This document shows positions 6,242 to 13,762 of a DNA stretch of 16,348 nt, one piece after another (position 1 is the first letter of the stretch; every line of letters starts with the position of its first letter). The notes below the pieces were generated by a model, which was given only the letters and a program-made list of their open reading frames with translations, ran no database searches and was not told where the DNA came from. The position numbers were made by a program, and so were the translations under genes. This stretch comes from an uncultured Gammaproteobacteria bacterium (lineage in GTDB: Bacteria; Pseudomonadota; Gammaproteobacteria; SZUA-140): contig CALZMY010000296.1 in the NCBI GenBank assembly GCA_945788675.1, positions 1 through 16,348 of the forward strand. The letters run 5' to 3'.

Positions 6242-7672
6242 GTGGATATTAATCAGTTCATTAAGCACTCTGCCTACGAATGGCAGATTCCTGTATCAGG
6301 CAAAATGCGCGTGCCGGTGATTATCTATGCCAGTGAAGAACTGATTCTCGGTATGGATGACAAGGTCGCTGCGCAAGCGCTTAATGTGGCCACCTTGCCC
6401 GGTATTCTCAAGGCTTCGTATGCCATGCCCGATGCGCACTGGGGCTATGGTTTTCCCATCGGTGGTGTGGCCGCATTTGACCCGAAAGAAGGCGGTGTAG
6501 TCTCTGCAGGTGGTGTCGGTTTTGATATCTCCTGTGGTGTGCGAACCTTGCTCACAGGCTTACAGCATCATCACATCGAAGCGGTAAAAAACAAATTGGC
6601 AGATCATCTCTCCAACACCATCCCAGCGGGTCTGGGTAGTACCGGTGGTATACACCTCAAACAACGTGAAATGGATGATATGTTGCATGGTGGTGCCCAG
6701 TGGGCGCTGCAGCGCGGCTTCGGTCGTCCTGAGGATATGGCGCGAATTGAAGAGGCCGGTTGCATGGCGGATGCTGACCCTGCACAGGTGTCGCAGCATG
6801 CCAAAAAGCGTCAGCAGGATGAGATGGGGACGCTCGGTTCGGGTAATCATTATCTGGAGGTGCAGGAAGTCAAGGATATCTATGACACCAGGATTGCTGC
6901 CGTCTTTGGTATCGTCGAGGGCGATGTTGTCGTCAGCATCCATTGTGGTTCCCGTGGTCTGGGGCATCAGATCGGTACCGAGTTTCTCAAGCAGATGGTG
7001 ATCGCTGCACCGCAACATGGCATCCATCTGCCGGATCGGGAGTTGGCCTGTGCGCCGATCAATTCGGCGTTAGGCCAAAAGTATCTCGGAGCCATGCGCG
7101 CCGCCATTAATTGTGCCCTGGCCAATCGTCAGATTCTTACCCATCTGACGCGTTGTGTGTTTAAAAAATTATTGCCTGATGCCACGATGGATTTGTTGTA
7201 TGACGTTTCCCATAACACCTGCAAGCTTGAGCCACATCTGATAGATGGCCAGCGGCGTAAGATCTACGTGCACCGCAAGGGAGCGACACGTGCCTTCGGT
7301 CCGGGTCGTACCGATATCCCCGCGGCATTTAGAGATGTCGGCCAGCCGGTGTTGATCGGTGGTTCCATGGGCACTGCTTCTTACATTTTGGCGGGTGCGA
7401 AAGATAATGATCAACGCTCCTTCAGCTCCGCCTGCCATGGTGCCGGGCGCGCCATGAGCCGACGTGCCGCCACCAAACAGTGGCGCGGCAGAGCAGTGGT
7501 GGATGAGCTGGCCAGACGCGGCATCATTGTCCGCTCGCCCAGTTTGCGTGGTGTGGCCGAAGAGGCGCCCGGTGCCTATAAGGATGTCTCAGCAGTGGTG
7601 GAGGCCGCTGACCGTGCCGGCCTGGCCAACAAAATAGCCAGGCTTGAACCATTGATCTGCATCAAGGGTTGA
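6242..7672 (+). CDS. rtcB: RNA-splicing/repair ligase RtcB
   Basis: This 476-residue protein is RtcB, which uses GTP and Mn2+ to join RNA 2',3'-cyclic phosphate or 3'-phosphate ends to 5'-OH ends. Expected residues are visible: FDISCG (D95, C98), GSGNHYLEV (N202, H203), IHCGSRG (H234), SHN (H324) and the guanylylated histidine in CHGAGRAMS (H399). The GSMGTASY segment is also present. The length is normal and no key residue is missing. The start is a GTG at 6242, with GAGGA (6230-6234) 7 bases upstream; no upstream ATG fits better. It is downstream of archease, probably one transcript. Substrates could be tRNA or rRNA cut by toxins or stress nucleases; the neighbouring nuclease gene might produce compatible ends, but that is not shown. 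Confidence 0.97.
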   Translation: MDINQFIKHSAYEWQIPVSGKMRVPVIIYASEELILGMDDKVAAQALNVATLPGILKASYAMPDAHWGYGFPIGGVAAFDPKEGGVVSAGGVGFDISCGVRTLLTGLQHHHIEAVKNKLADHLSNTIPAGLGSTGGIHLKQREMDDMLHGGAQWALQRGFGRPEDMARIEEAGCMADADPAQVSQHAKKRQQDEMGTLGSGNHYLEVQEVKDIYDTRIAAVFGIVEGDVVVSIHCGSRGLGHQIGTEFLKQMVIAAPQHGIHLPDRELACAPINSALGQKYLGAMRAAINCALANRQILTHLTRCVFKKLLPDATMDLLYDVSHNTCKLEPHLIDGQRRKIYVHRKGATRAFGPGRTDIPAAFRDVGQPVLIGGSMGTASYILAGAKDNDQRSFSSACHGAGRAMSRRAATKQWRGRAVVDELARRGIIVRSPSLRGVAEEAPGAYKDVSAVVEAADRAGLANKIARLEPLICIKG

Positions 7673-7734
7673 TGGCCTGGTGGTTGTGGCACGAGACTAC
7701 CAGCGGTTGAAACCATCCCCACTGGCAGGGTAAA

Positions 7735-7768
7735 CCTCCTAAAGCCCTCTAATTAGACAAGGAGGAGG
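7735..7768 (+). promoter_or_regulatory. Possible Shine-Dalgarno-sequestering hairpin
   Basis: CCTCCT at 7735-7740 is exactly complementary to AGGAGG at 7760-7765 or 7763-7768, the ribosome site of the next gene. Pairing would form a 6-bp G-C-rich stem with a 19- to 22-nt loop and hide the site. The loop contains the palindrome CTAATTAG. This could throttle translation of the large fusion gene, and something that opens the hairpin would turn it on. A second weak hairpin lies at 7677-7703 (8 bp, one G-U pair). Purine-rich ribosome sites easily find such partners by chance. Confidence 0.35.
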
Positions 7769-7773
7769 ATGTG

Positions 7774-10641
7774 ATGCAACAACTGGTAAACGCGAATGAC
7801 AGCCAGGCGACGATCGATGCGCCTGTTGAGCTACTCAAGCTAGTTGAAGGGCTAGTGATAGAACTCCGTCCACAACAACTGACCGGCCTGCCCATAACGC
7901 TCGATAGTCAGCTAATGCGTGATCTTGGCCTGGATAGCCTGGCCCGTGTGGAACTACTGGTCCGTATTGAGCAGCATTTCTCTGTGACTTTACCAGAGCG
8001 GATATTTGCTGAAGCAGAAACACCACGGGACCTGTTGCGTGCCGTGTCTAGCGCTGCCGTTCAAACACAATCGAAGATGGTTGTTGAAACTGGCAAGTTA
8101 CGTCTGACTACGGAGGAGATGGTGCCTCATAGTACCACTACTTTGATTGAGGTGTTGCAATGGCATGTACAGGTCCATCCAGACAGGCCTCATATTCGCT
8201 TTTATAGTGACGGGGATGAGGGAGAAAGCCTAAGTTATGTCCAGTTATGGCAGGGAGCGGAGCGCCTGGCCGCCGGACTACAGGCGCGTGGCTTACAGGC
8301 AGGTGATGTGGTTGCCATTATGCTACCGACCGGCAATAGTTATTTTTTCAGCTTTTTCGGTATCCTGTTGGCTGGAGGTATCCCTGTTCCCATCTATCCG
8401 CCAGCAAGACGCTCTCAGCTTGGAGAACACCTGCGCCGCCATGTCTCTATTTTATCCAATTGCCACGCTATGATGCTCATCACTGTGGCTGAGGCGAGAC
8501 AAGTTGCCCAGCTGCTTAAGGCACAAGTGGAGACTCTAAAGCGTATCGTCAGCGTCGATGAGATTAGTTCCAGCACAGACAGGTTGATCATGCCGTCAGT
8601 TGGGCCGCAGGATATTGCCTTTTTGCAGTACACCTCGGGTAGCACCGGTAATCCTAAAGGGGTGATGCTAAGCCATGCCAACCTGATGGCCAATATACGC
8701 GCCATGGGTGAGGTGGTCAGGGCCGATAGCTCGGATGTGTTTGTCAGTTGGTTGCCGCTCTATCATGACATGGGGCTGATAGGGGCCTGGCTGGGCAGCC
8801 TTTATTATGCCGCCTTGTTTGTAGTCATGTCGCCCCTAGAATTTTTGCTGCGGCCACATTCATGGCTGTGGGCGATTCACCGTTACGGTGGCACGCTAGC
8901 GGCATCGCCCAACTTCGGCTACGAGTTATGTTTGCACAGGGCCAAAGATGCTCAGATAGAAGGGCTTAATCTTGGTACATGGCGCGCTGCGTTTAATGGC
9001 GCAGAGGCTGTTAGTCCCACTACGATGTTGAATTTCTACGATCGATTTCATCAATACGGGCTTCGAAAAGAGTCACTCAAGCCGGTATATGGGTTAGCAG
9101 AATGTTCTGTCGGAGTGGCCTTCCCGCCCTATGGCAGGGCAATGATTATCGATCCCGTCCAGCGCGAGCCTTTTATGCGCACCGGTCGTGCTATTCCGAT
9201 TACCGGACCAGACCCAAAAGCATTGCGTTTCATTGCCAGTGGTCAGGCATTGCCAGGTCATCAAATTCGCATCGTGGATCCGGTCGGGCTTGAGCTGCCA
9301 GATCGACAGGAAGGGCACATCCAGTTTCGGGGCCCATCGGCTACTAGCGGTTATTTTCGTAATCCGGATGAAACCGCCCGCCTGTTTGATAAAGAATGGC
9401 TGAATAGCGGTGATCTGGGTTATATGTGGGGTGGAGATCTGTTTATCACGGGTCGAAGTAAGGATGTCATTATTCGCGCCGGGCGAAATATTTATCCCGA
9501 TGAACTGGAGGAGGCGGTAGGTAATATAAGCGGCATACGAAAGGGACGGGTGGCCGCCTTTGCAAGCAGCGATACTGGTAACGGCTCGGGTACTGAGCGA
9601 TTAGTGGTGATTGCAGAGACGCGCGAAAAGGACGTTGCTAGTCTTGAGCAGTTACGTCACCAGATCAATGTGATTGCCACAGACCTGACAGAAACGCCGC
9701 CCGATGATGTGGTCCTGGCGCCGCCGAACAGTGTCCTCAAGACTTCGAGCGGCAAAGTTCGTCGTGCGGCCAGCCGTGAACTCTACGAGCGTGGTCAGAT
9801 CGGAAAAGCGCAGAAATCAAACGTGTTGCAAATCTTGCATGTGGCGCTGGCCGGTTTGAGGCCACAATTGCGTCTTTTTCGACAGACCGTGGTGACAAGG
9901 CTGTATGGCATTTATGCTCGCGTGATGTTTTGGCTGCTTGCGCCCCTCGTATGGCTAGCAGCAGCGACTCTACCACCCATTCGATGGCGCTGGGCTGCCA
10001 TACGTGTTGGTGCGCGTTTGTTGGCGTGGTCATCAGGCACTCCCTTCAAAGTCCAAGGGCTGGAGCAGCTGCCGCCATCCGATCAGCCATGTGTGTTTGT
10101 GGCCAATCATGCCAGTTATCTTGATGGCCCGGTGCTGGTGGCGGCATTCACCCGTCAATTCAGTTTTGTTGCCAAGGCGGAACTGCTCGAGCATCTGATT
10201 CCGCGTGTCTTTCTCAGTCGCATCCAGGCAGAGTTCGTAGAGCGATTTGACCAACAGAAGGGAATTATAGATGCACGGCACTTGGCCAGGGTTGCAGAAC
10301 AGGGGCAATCACTCGTTTTTTTTCCGGAGGGTACTTTCACACGTGTTTCTGGACTACTGCCTTTTCATATGGGCGCCTTTGTCGCCGCAGCAGCGGCGGG
10401 ACTGCCGGTTGTCCCCGTCACCATTCGCGGTACCCGTTCTATTCTGCGCTCGGATACCTGGTTTCCACATCATGGTGCAATCACGGTGACCTTTGGTGAA
10501 GCTATATACCCGGACAGGGTTAAAGAAAAGGCGACTGAGAACACCTGGGCCATTGCCTTGAAACTACGCGATGCATCACGCCAAGAGATCCTGCGGCACT
10601 GTGGAGAGCCTGATCTGGCCAATGAAATAAGGCCGATTTAA
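7774..10641 (+). CDS. ACP / fatty-acyl-AMP ligase / PlsC acyltransferase fusion
   Basis: This 955-residue protein joins three domains. Residues about 15-95 are an acyl carrier protein with the phosphopantetheine site DSL (S55 in LGLDSLARVEL). Residues about 115-675 are an adenylate-forming ligase of fatty-acyl-AMP ligase type: YTSGSTGNPKG (286-296), LPLYHDMGLIGAWLG, YGLAEC (439-444), NSGDLGY (D547) and the C-terminal SSGK (K661). A hydrophobic stretch (about 705-750) likely binds the membrane. Residues about 755-935 are a PlsC acyltransferase with NHASYLD (H779 and D784) and FPEGT. It probably activates a fatty acid, loads it on its own ACP and passes it to a lysolipid, like E. coli Aas but with reversed order and an added ACP. 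GGAGGAGG (7761-7768) is 5 bases before ATG 7774. The HlyIII gene follows 27 bases later. Confidence 0.9.
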   Translation: MQQLVNANDSQATIDAPVELLKLVEGLVIELRPQQLTGLPITLDSQLMRDLGLDSLARVELLVRIEQHFSVTLPERIFAEAETPRDLLRAVSSAAVQTQSKMVVETGKLRLTTEEMVPHSTTTLIEVLQWHVQVHPDRPHIRFYSDGDEGESLSYVQLWQGAERLAAGLQARGLQAGDVVAIMLPTGNSYFFSFFGILLAGGIPVPIYPPARRSQLGEHLRRHVSILSNCHAMMLITVAEARQVAQLLKAQVETLKRIVSVDEISSSTDRLIMPSVGPQDIAFLQYTSGSTGNPKGVMLSHANLMANIRAMGEVVRADSSDVFVSWLPLYHDMGLIGAWLGSLYYAALFVVMSPLEFLLRPHSWLWAIHRYGGTLAASPNFGYELCLHRAKDAQIEGLNLGTWRAAFNGAEAVSPTTMLNFYDRFHQYGLRKESLKPVYGLAECSVGVAFPPYGRAMIIDPVQREPFMRTGRAIPITGPDPKALRFIASGQALPGHQIRIVDPVGLELPDRQEGHIQFRGPSATSGYFRNPDETARLFDKEWLNSGDLGYMWGGDLFITGRSKDVIIRAGRNIYPDELEEAVGNISGIRKGRVAAFASSDTGNGSGTERLVVIAETREKDVASLEQLRHQINVIATDLTETPPDDVVLAPPNSVLKTSSGKVRRAASRELYERGQIGKAQKSNVLQILHVALAGLRPQLRLFRQTVVTRLYGIYARVMFWLLAPLVWLAAATLPPIRWRWAAIRVGARLLAWSSGTPFKVQGLEQLPPSDQPCVFVANHASYLDGPVLVAAFTRQFSFVAKAELLEHLIPRVFLSRIQAEFVERFDQQKGIIDARHLARVAEQGQSLVFFPEGTFTRVSGLLPFHMGAFVAAAAAGLPVVPVTIRGTRSILRSDTWFPHHGAITVTFGEAIYPDRVKEKATENTWAIALKLRDASRQEILRHCGEPDLANEIRPI

Positions 10642-10668
10642 AAAGCCACAGATAGAGCCGAGTTGTGT

Positions 10669-11286
10669 ATGTATAAAGGGGATCGATTTAATAGTATTAG
10701 TCACGCGATTGGGGCGGTGGCGGCGCTTGCAGGGCTGGTGATACTGGTCGTGCTGGCATCCAATCAGGGTGACCCATGGAAGATTGTCAGTTTCAGTGTC
10801 TATGGCGCTACACTTTTCTTGCTTTACACAGTTTCGGCCCTATATCACAGTCTGCGCGGTCGGGCGAAAAATTTTTTCCGCAAACTTGATCACTATGCAA
10901 TCTATCTGCTGATTGCAGGTACTTATACGCCTTTCACCCTGGTGACACTTCGTGGTGGCTGGGGTTGGTCAATATTTGCGGTTATCTGGGGGCTGGCCAT
11001 CCTGGGGATTGTTTTAGACTCACTGCATAAAAAGGGGACTCGGATTCTCCCCGTCGTGATTTATTTGCTAATGGGATGGTTATGCCTGTTCGCGCTTGGC
11101 CCCTTATTGAAGGCATTACCTTTGACTGGTTTCATATGGCTTTTATCAGGGGGCTTATTTTATACCTTTGGTCTGGTGTTTTACATTTTTGATAAACGAA
11201 TACGCCATTTTCATGGCATCTGGCATCTGTTCGTGTTGGCGGGTAGTTTCAGCCACTATGTCACCATCGTCTTTTATGTGGTTTGA
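10669..11286 (+). CDS. HlyIII/PAQR-family membrane protein
   Basis: This is a 205-residue membrane protein with about seven hydrophobic segments. Residues that bind zinc in PAQR/HlyIII proteins are present: SHAIG (H12), SALYHS (S56, H60), KLDHYAIY (D74) and HFHGIWH (H182, H186). The length fits bacterial members. The family is related to adiponectin receptors, which have ceramidase-like activity, and is called hemolysin III in bacteria although the true role is often lipid or membrane homeostasis. I chose ATG 10669; the frame also opens with a TTG at 10663. The spacing of 27 bases from the ACP-ligase-acyltransferase fusion suggests an operon and a shared lipid role. Confidence 0.9.
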   Translation: MYKGDRFNSISHAIGAVAALAGLVILVVLASNQGDPWKIVSFSVYGATLFLLYTVSALYHSLRGRAKNFFRKLDHYAIYLLIAGTYTPFTLVTLRGGWGWSIFAVIWGLAILGIVLDSLHKKGTRILPVVIYLLMGWLCLFALGPLLKALPLTGFIWLLSGGLFYTFGLVFYIFDKRIRHFHGIWHLFVLAGSFSHYVTIVFYVV

Positions 11287-11447
11287 TAAAGCAATAAAGC
11301 GCGACCAGGTTTCTAAGAGTAAGCTGTTGCGGTGAATATAGATATCGTGGCCATTGCATGCTTACGTATGTTGAGGGTTTGTTGTGTCGTTAGGAAGTGT
11401 TATTGTAATAAACATAGTCTTTGTCTAAGCAAGAGGGGGAGGTTTAT
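11287..11447 (+). promoter_or_regulatory. 161-bp leader of the Pro-rich/CBS gene pair
   Basis: No gene is visible. TTGTGT (11382-11387) and TGTAAT (11404-11409), 16 bases apart, are the best but poor promoter candidate. A purine-rich AGGGGGAGG ends at 11442, five bases before the ATG at 11448, and is a strong ribosome site. I see no terminator with a T-run after the HlyIII gene. Confidence 0.3.
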
Positions 11448-11660
11448 ATGTCAACAGGATTTATAAATGACCCAGAAGGTGGAGAAAAGCAAAAGCCTGC
11501 TCCTGAGATTGAACCCCAAGCACCGCCTGAAAGTCCCGAGGAAGAAGAGCCGGCGGGCATTCCTGCGACGGGGCCGGATGAGGTGCCTTTCGAGGCGCCA
11601 GATGAGAACCCAGCAGAGGCACCGGTTGAAATTCCCACCAGGATACCACCAGAGTTTTAG
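11448..11660 (+). CDS. Small Pro/Glu-rich acidic protein, function unknown
   Basis: This 70-residue protein is mostly Pro, Glu and Ala with PE and AP pairs (for example PPESPEEEEPAG and AEAPVEIPTRIPPEF). It has no Cys or Trp and no membrane segment. It is acidic and probably unfolded. Similar short Pro-rich ORFs are known in Proteobacteria without a known function. GGAGG (11438-11442) is 5 bases from the ATG, which is strong support that it is translated. The CBS gene starts 27 bases later, so they are probably co-transcribed. A frame extension upstream to 11421 with a TTG start has a worse ribosome site and is not preferred. I do not assign a function. Confidence 0.65.
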   Translation: MSTGFINDPEGGEKQKPAPEIEPQAPPESPEEEEPAGIPATGPDEVPFEAPDENPAEAPVEIPTRIPPEF

Positions 11661-11687
11661 CCATCTAAATGACAAGGAGGTAAGCAC

Positions 11688-12137
11688 ATGACAGTCGGAA
11701 AATATTGTAATCGGGATGTCATCATTACCGAACTAAACACCACAATTATTGAAGCTGCAAAGCTGATGCGTAAACACCATGTCGGTGATCTGGTTGTGGT
11801 GAAAAAACAAGACGCAGAAAATATACCTGTTGGAATCGTAACGGATCGCGATCTAGTCGTCGAAGTGCTCGCGCAAGAAGTTCTGCCTGACTCTGTGACG
11901 TTTAAGGATATTATGAGCACAGATCTTGTTACGGTGGGTGAAGACGAAACACTTCTCGGTACTTTGGCATTAATGCGAAATCACGGCGTCCGCCGAATTC
12001 TAGTCGTTAACGATCACGGTGGTCTGGAAGGTATCTTGAGTGTCGATGATGCGGTCGAGCTGATTGCTGAGGAAATGAATAGCCTCGTCAAGCTTGTCAG
12101 GCACGAGATAATGCACGAGGAAGAAGAACGCCCGTGA
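11688..12137 (+). CDS. Two-CBS-domain protein
   Basis: This 149-residue protein consists of a tandem CBS pair (Bateman module), first about residues 8-63 and second about 72-128. Segments GIVTDRDLV and GVRRILVVND followed by LEGILSVDDAVELIAEEM are typical CBS ends. The module senses adenosine nucleotides or similar ligands, usually inside larger enzymes; stand-alone forms are often stress regulators. An acidic tail (HEEEERP) follows. AAGGAGG (11674-11680) is 7 bases before the ATG. It follows the Pro-rich protein on the same strand. The partner is unknown. Confidence 0.92.
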   Translation: MTVGKYCNRDVIITELNTTIIEAAKLMRKHHVGDLVVVKKQDAENIPVGIVTDRDLVVEVLAQEVLPDSVTFKDIMSTDLVTVGEDETLLGTLALMRNHGVRRILVVNDHGGLEGILSVDDAVELIAEEMNSLVKLVRHEIMHEEEERP

Positions 12138-12211
12138 AAGCCCTGGCGTGCGGCTTTAGCCGCTGATAGCTCAAAGTGTGGATGGTGGTGTGAGTAGCAA
12201 GCGGAGGCATT

Positions 12212-13027
12212 ATGAGCGGAATATCCAAGACCCAGAACATGGCGTTGTTCTGCGATTTCGAGAATGTTGCACTTGGTGTGCGCGATGCCAAGTATGCCGC
12301 CTTCGATATTCAAAAGGTGCTTGAACGCTTGCTTCTGAAGGGCAATATCGTCGTCAAGAAAGCCTACTGCGACTGGGAGCGTTACAAGGATTTTAAGGCA
12401 GTTATGCATGAGGCGAGCTTTGAGTTAATCGAGATCCCACATGTGCGTCAGTCAGGCAAAAACTCGGCCGACATCCGCATGGTTGTCGATGCCCTTGACC
12501 TCTGCTACACCAAGTCTCACGTCGACATCTTTGTGATCATCAGCGGTGATTCGGATTTCTCACCGCTGGTCAGCAAACTGCGGGAAAACAATAAGGTGGT
12601 GATTGGTGTCGGGGTGAAGAATTCGACCTCCGACCTGTTGACCTCCAACTGCGATGAGTTCATCTATTATGATGACCTGGTGCGAGCGTCCGAAAAGCAA
12701 CGCAAGGTGAAGCCCAGGACGGCCGTAAAAAAAGCTGCGCGCAAGACGGCGACCCCGCCCGAGGATGAGAAGAAACAGGAGGCACTGGATCTTGTGCTAT
12801 CTACGATAGTGGATTTGTTTGAAGAGCGCGGCGAGGAGGAGAAGGTGTGGGGGTCGATGGTCAAGCAGACCTTGAAACGGCGCAAGCCTGGCTTTAGCGA
12901 AACCTACCATGGTTTTCGCACCTTCAGCCAATTGCTGGAAGAAGCGCAGGCGCGAAAATTACTGGAGCTGGAGCGTGACGAGAAGTCTGGCGGTTATATC
13001 ATCAAAACGCTCGTCCATGGGCAGTAG
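12212..13027 (+). CDS. NYN (PIN-like) nuclease domain plus OST-HTH/LOTUS domain protein
   Basis: This 271-residue protein starts with a NYN/LabA-like PIN-fold domain. Its acidic residues are D15 in FCDFENV, D87 in SADIRMVVDALD, and D113 and D115 in ISGDSDFSPL, a full metal-binding set. A basic Lys/Arg/Ala linker follows (about 160-185). Residues about 188-267 match an OST-HTH/LOTUS domain, with FEERGEEEKVWGSMVKQTLKRRKPGFSE and a closing GGYIIKTL. NYN domains cut RNA and LOTUS domains are thought to bind RNA or a partner protein. The GGAGG at 12203-12207 lies 4 bases before the ATG. It is the third RNA-related nuclease or ligase gene in the window. The substrate is unknown. Confidence 0.92.
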   Translation: MSGISKTQNMALFCDFENVALGVRDAKYAAFDIQKVLERLLLKGNIVVKKAYCDWERYKDFKAVMHEASFELIEIPHVRQSGKNSADIRMVVDALDLCYTKSHVDIFVIISGDSDFSPLVSKLRENNKVVIGVGVKNSTSDLLTSNCDEFIYYDDLVRASEKQRKVKPRTAVKKAARKTATPPEDEKKQEALDLVLSTIVDLFEERGEEEKVWGSMVKQTLKRRKPGFSETYHGFRTFSQLLEEAQARKLLELERDEKSGGYIIKTLVHGQ

Positions 13028-13136
13028 AAGGTACTGAAAAGGGCAACCTGCAAGCAGGGAATAATAACAGGATCAAGGTGTCATTGTGATGACGAGCTAA
13101 CCTGTTGACAGAGATCAACTTCATAGAGGAGAGATA

Positions 13137-13445
13137 ATGATGACCACGCGTGATAAATTAGTGGAACAACACATCCTGGAGCATGAAGCTCGTCGCAAGC
13201 ATTTTGATGAATGGTTGGAACGAGCAGAAAAAGGCATTGGTGCGAGTCCCGCAGAGGCTGAACTTAGTGATGAGCTGGTATCATTGCGGCAAGAGCGGGA
13301 AAAGCTCTTGAGTCATATTGAGGAGTTGAAGAATAAGACGCGTGAAGAGTGGCAGGAGGAAACCATTGAAGAAGCGGGACCGATGATCCTCTGGGAAGCA
13401 ATAGCTAAACGACTGGAATCGCTGGTTGAACGCATTGAACGTTAA
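13137..13445 (+). CDS. Small helical hypothetical protein
   Basis: This 102-residue protein is almost all charged helix. The stretch from about residue 42 to 75 (SLRQEREKLLSHIEELKNKT and on) has heptad-like Leu spacing, so a coiled coil is likely. The end WEAIAKRLESLVERIER is amphipathic. No signal peptide or membrane segment is seen. GGAG within GAGGAGAG (13126-13133) is 5 bases from ATG 13137 and 8 from ATG 13140; both starts fit. It lies 109 bases after the NYN gene, where a small hairpin (13104-13119, 5 bp) is the only structure. I do not recognise a family. Confidence 0.75.
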   Translation: MMTTRDKLVEQHILEHEARRKHFDEWLERAEKGIGASPAEAELSDELVSLRQEREKLLSHIEELKNKTREEWQEETIEEAGPMILWEAIAKRLESLVERIER

Positions 13446-13484
13446 AATAATGTATGACGTTTTGTTCAAAAGTAAAACTTTATG

Positions 13485-13490
13485 AAGGAG
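13485..13490 (+). promoter_or_regulatory. Orphaned Shine-Dalgarno of the PEBP gene
   Basis: AAGGAG lies directly before the left end of the inverted-repeat element and has no start codon within range. If the element and one copy of the CTAG are removed, it would sit 5 bases (CTAGT) before the PEBP ATG at 13763, an ideal spacing. So it is most likely that gene's original ribosome site. Confidence 0.65.
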
Positions 13491-13523
13491 CTAGGGCCTG
13501 TTAACACTAATTACACATCAGCG
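13491..13523 (+). repeat. Left terminal inverted repeat
   Basis: It begins CTAGGGCCTGTTAACA and is the reverse complement of 13729-13761 with one mismatch at the 28th base. The first 27 bases pair perfectly. Confidence 0.9.
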
Positions 13524-13528
13524 TTGCT

Positions 13529-13617
13529 GCCCCAAAAAGGGCCAGGCAAGACGCGAGGAGAGAGGTTTGGTGATTCCAGATGAACGACGAGCAACACCGC
13601 ATGGCCCTTTTTGGGGC
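13529..13617. repeat. Internal inverted repeat 1 of the element
   Basis: GCCCCAAAAAGGGCCA (13529-13544) pairs perfectly with TGGCCCTTTTTGGGGC (13602-13617), 16 bp with a 57-base loop. With one bulged base the stem extends outwards to 13523 and 13622 (GTTGC with GCAAC). Confidence 0.85.
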
Positions 13618-13634
13618 GCAACCCGAAGGGACGG

Positions 13635-13723
13635 GGCCATTTTCTCGCGGGACGGCGTTGCATTTCACTCATGTACAGCAAGTACACATCGCTCAATGCG
13701 CCTTGTCCCGCGAGAAAATGGCC
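13635..13723. repeat. Internal inverted repeat 2 of the element
   Basis: GGCCATTTTCTCGCGGGAC (13635-13653) pairs perfectly with 13705-13723 over 19 bp. At its tip TGTAC and GTACA (13672-13676, 13682-13686) form a 5-bp stem around AGCAA, giving a long nearly closed hairpin. Confidence 0.85.
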
Positions 13724-13728
13724 GCCGG

Positions 13729-13761
13729 CGCTGGTGTGTAATTAGTGTTAACAGGCCCTAG
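13729..13761 (-). repeat. Right terminal inverted repeat
   Basis: It ends TGTTAACAGGCCCTAG, matching the left repeat in reverse complement. Its last base is 1 base before the PEBP ATG at 13763. Confidence 0.9.
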
Positions 13762-13762
13762 T

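Larger units (their letters stand above)
13491..13761. mobile_element. MITE-like inverted-repeat element with internal hairpins
   Basis: The 271-bp element has perfect 27-bp terminal inverted repeats (13491-13517 and 13735-13761), 33 bp with one mismatch (to 13523 and from 13729). The outer bases CTAG at both ends may be a 4-bp target duplication, or the duplication may be TA inside it; the palindrome hides which. No open frame resembles a transposase, so it would be moved in trans. Inside are two more large inverted repeats, so almost the whole element can fold. The outer GGGCCTGTTAACA-type end recalls IS5-family-like ends with CTAG/TA targets, which is a guess. I saw no second copy in the window. 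Confidence 0.85.

Noticed and set aside
13081..13136. TTGACA promoter at 13105-13110
   Set aside because: The nearest -10-like GATAAT (13133-13138) is 22 bases away and overlaps the start codon; GTTGA...TCAAC fits a small hairpin better.
13567..13761. Open frame inside the MITE
   Set aside because: It spans inverted repeats, has no ribosome site and its residues follow from the repeat structure.
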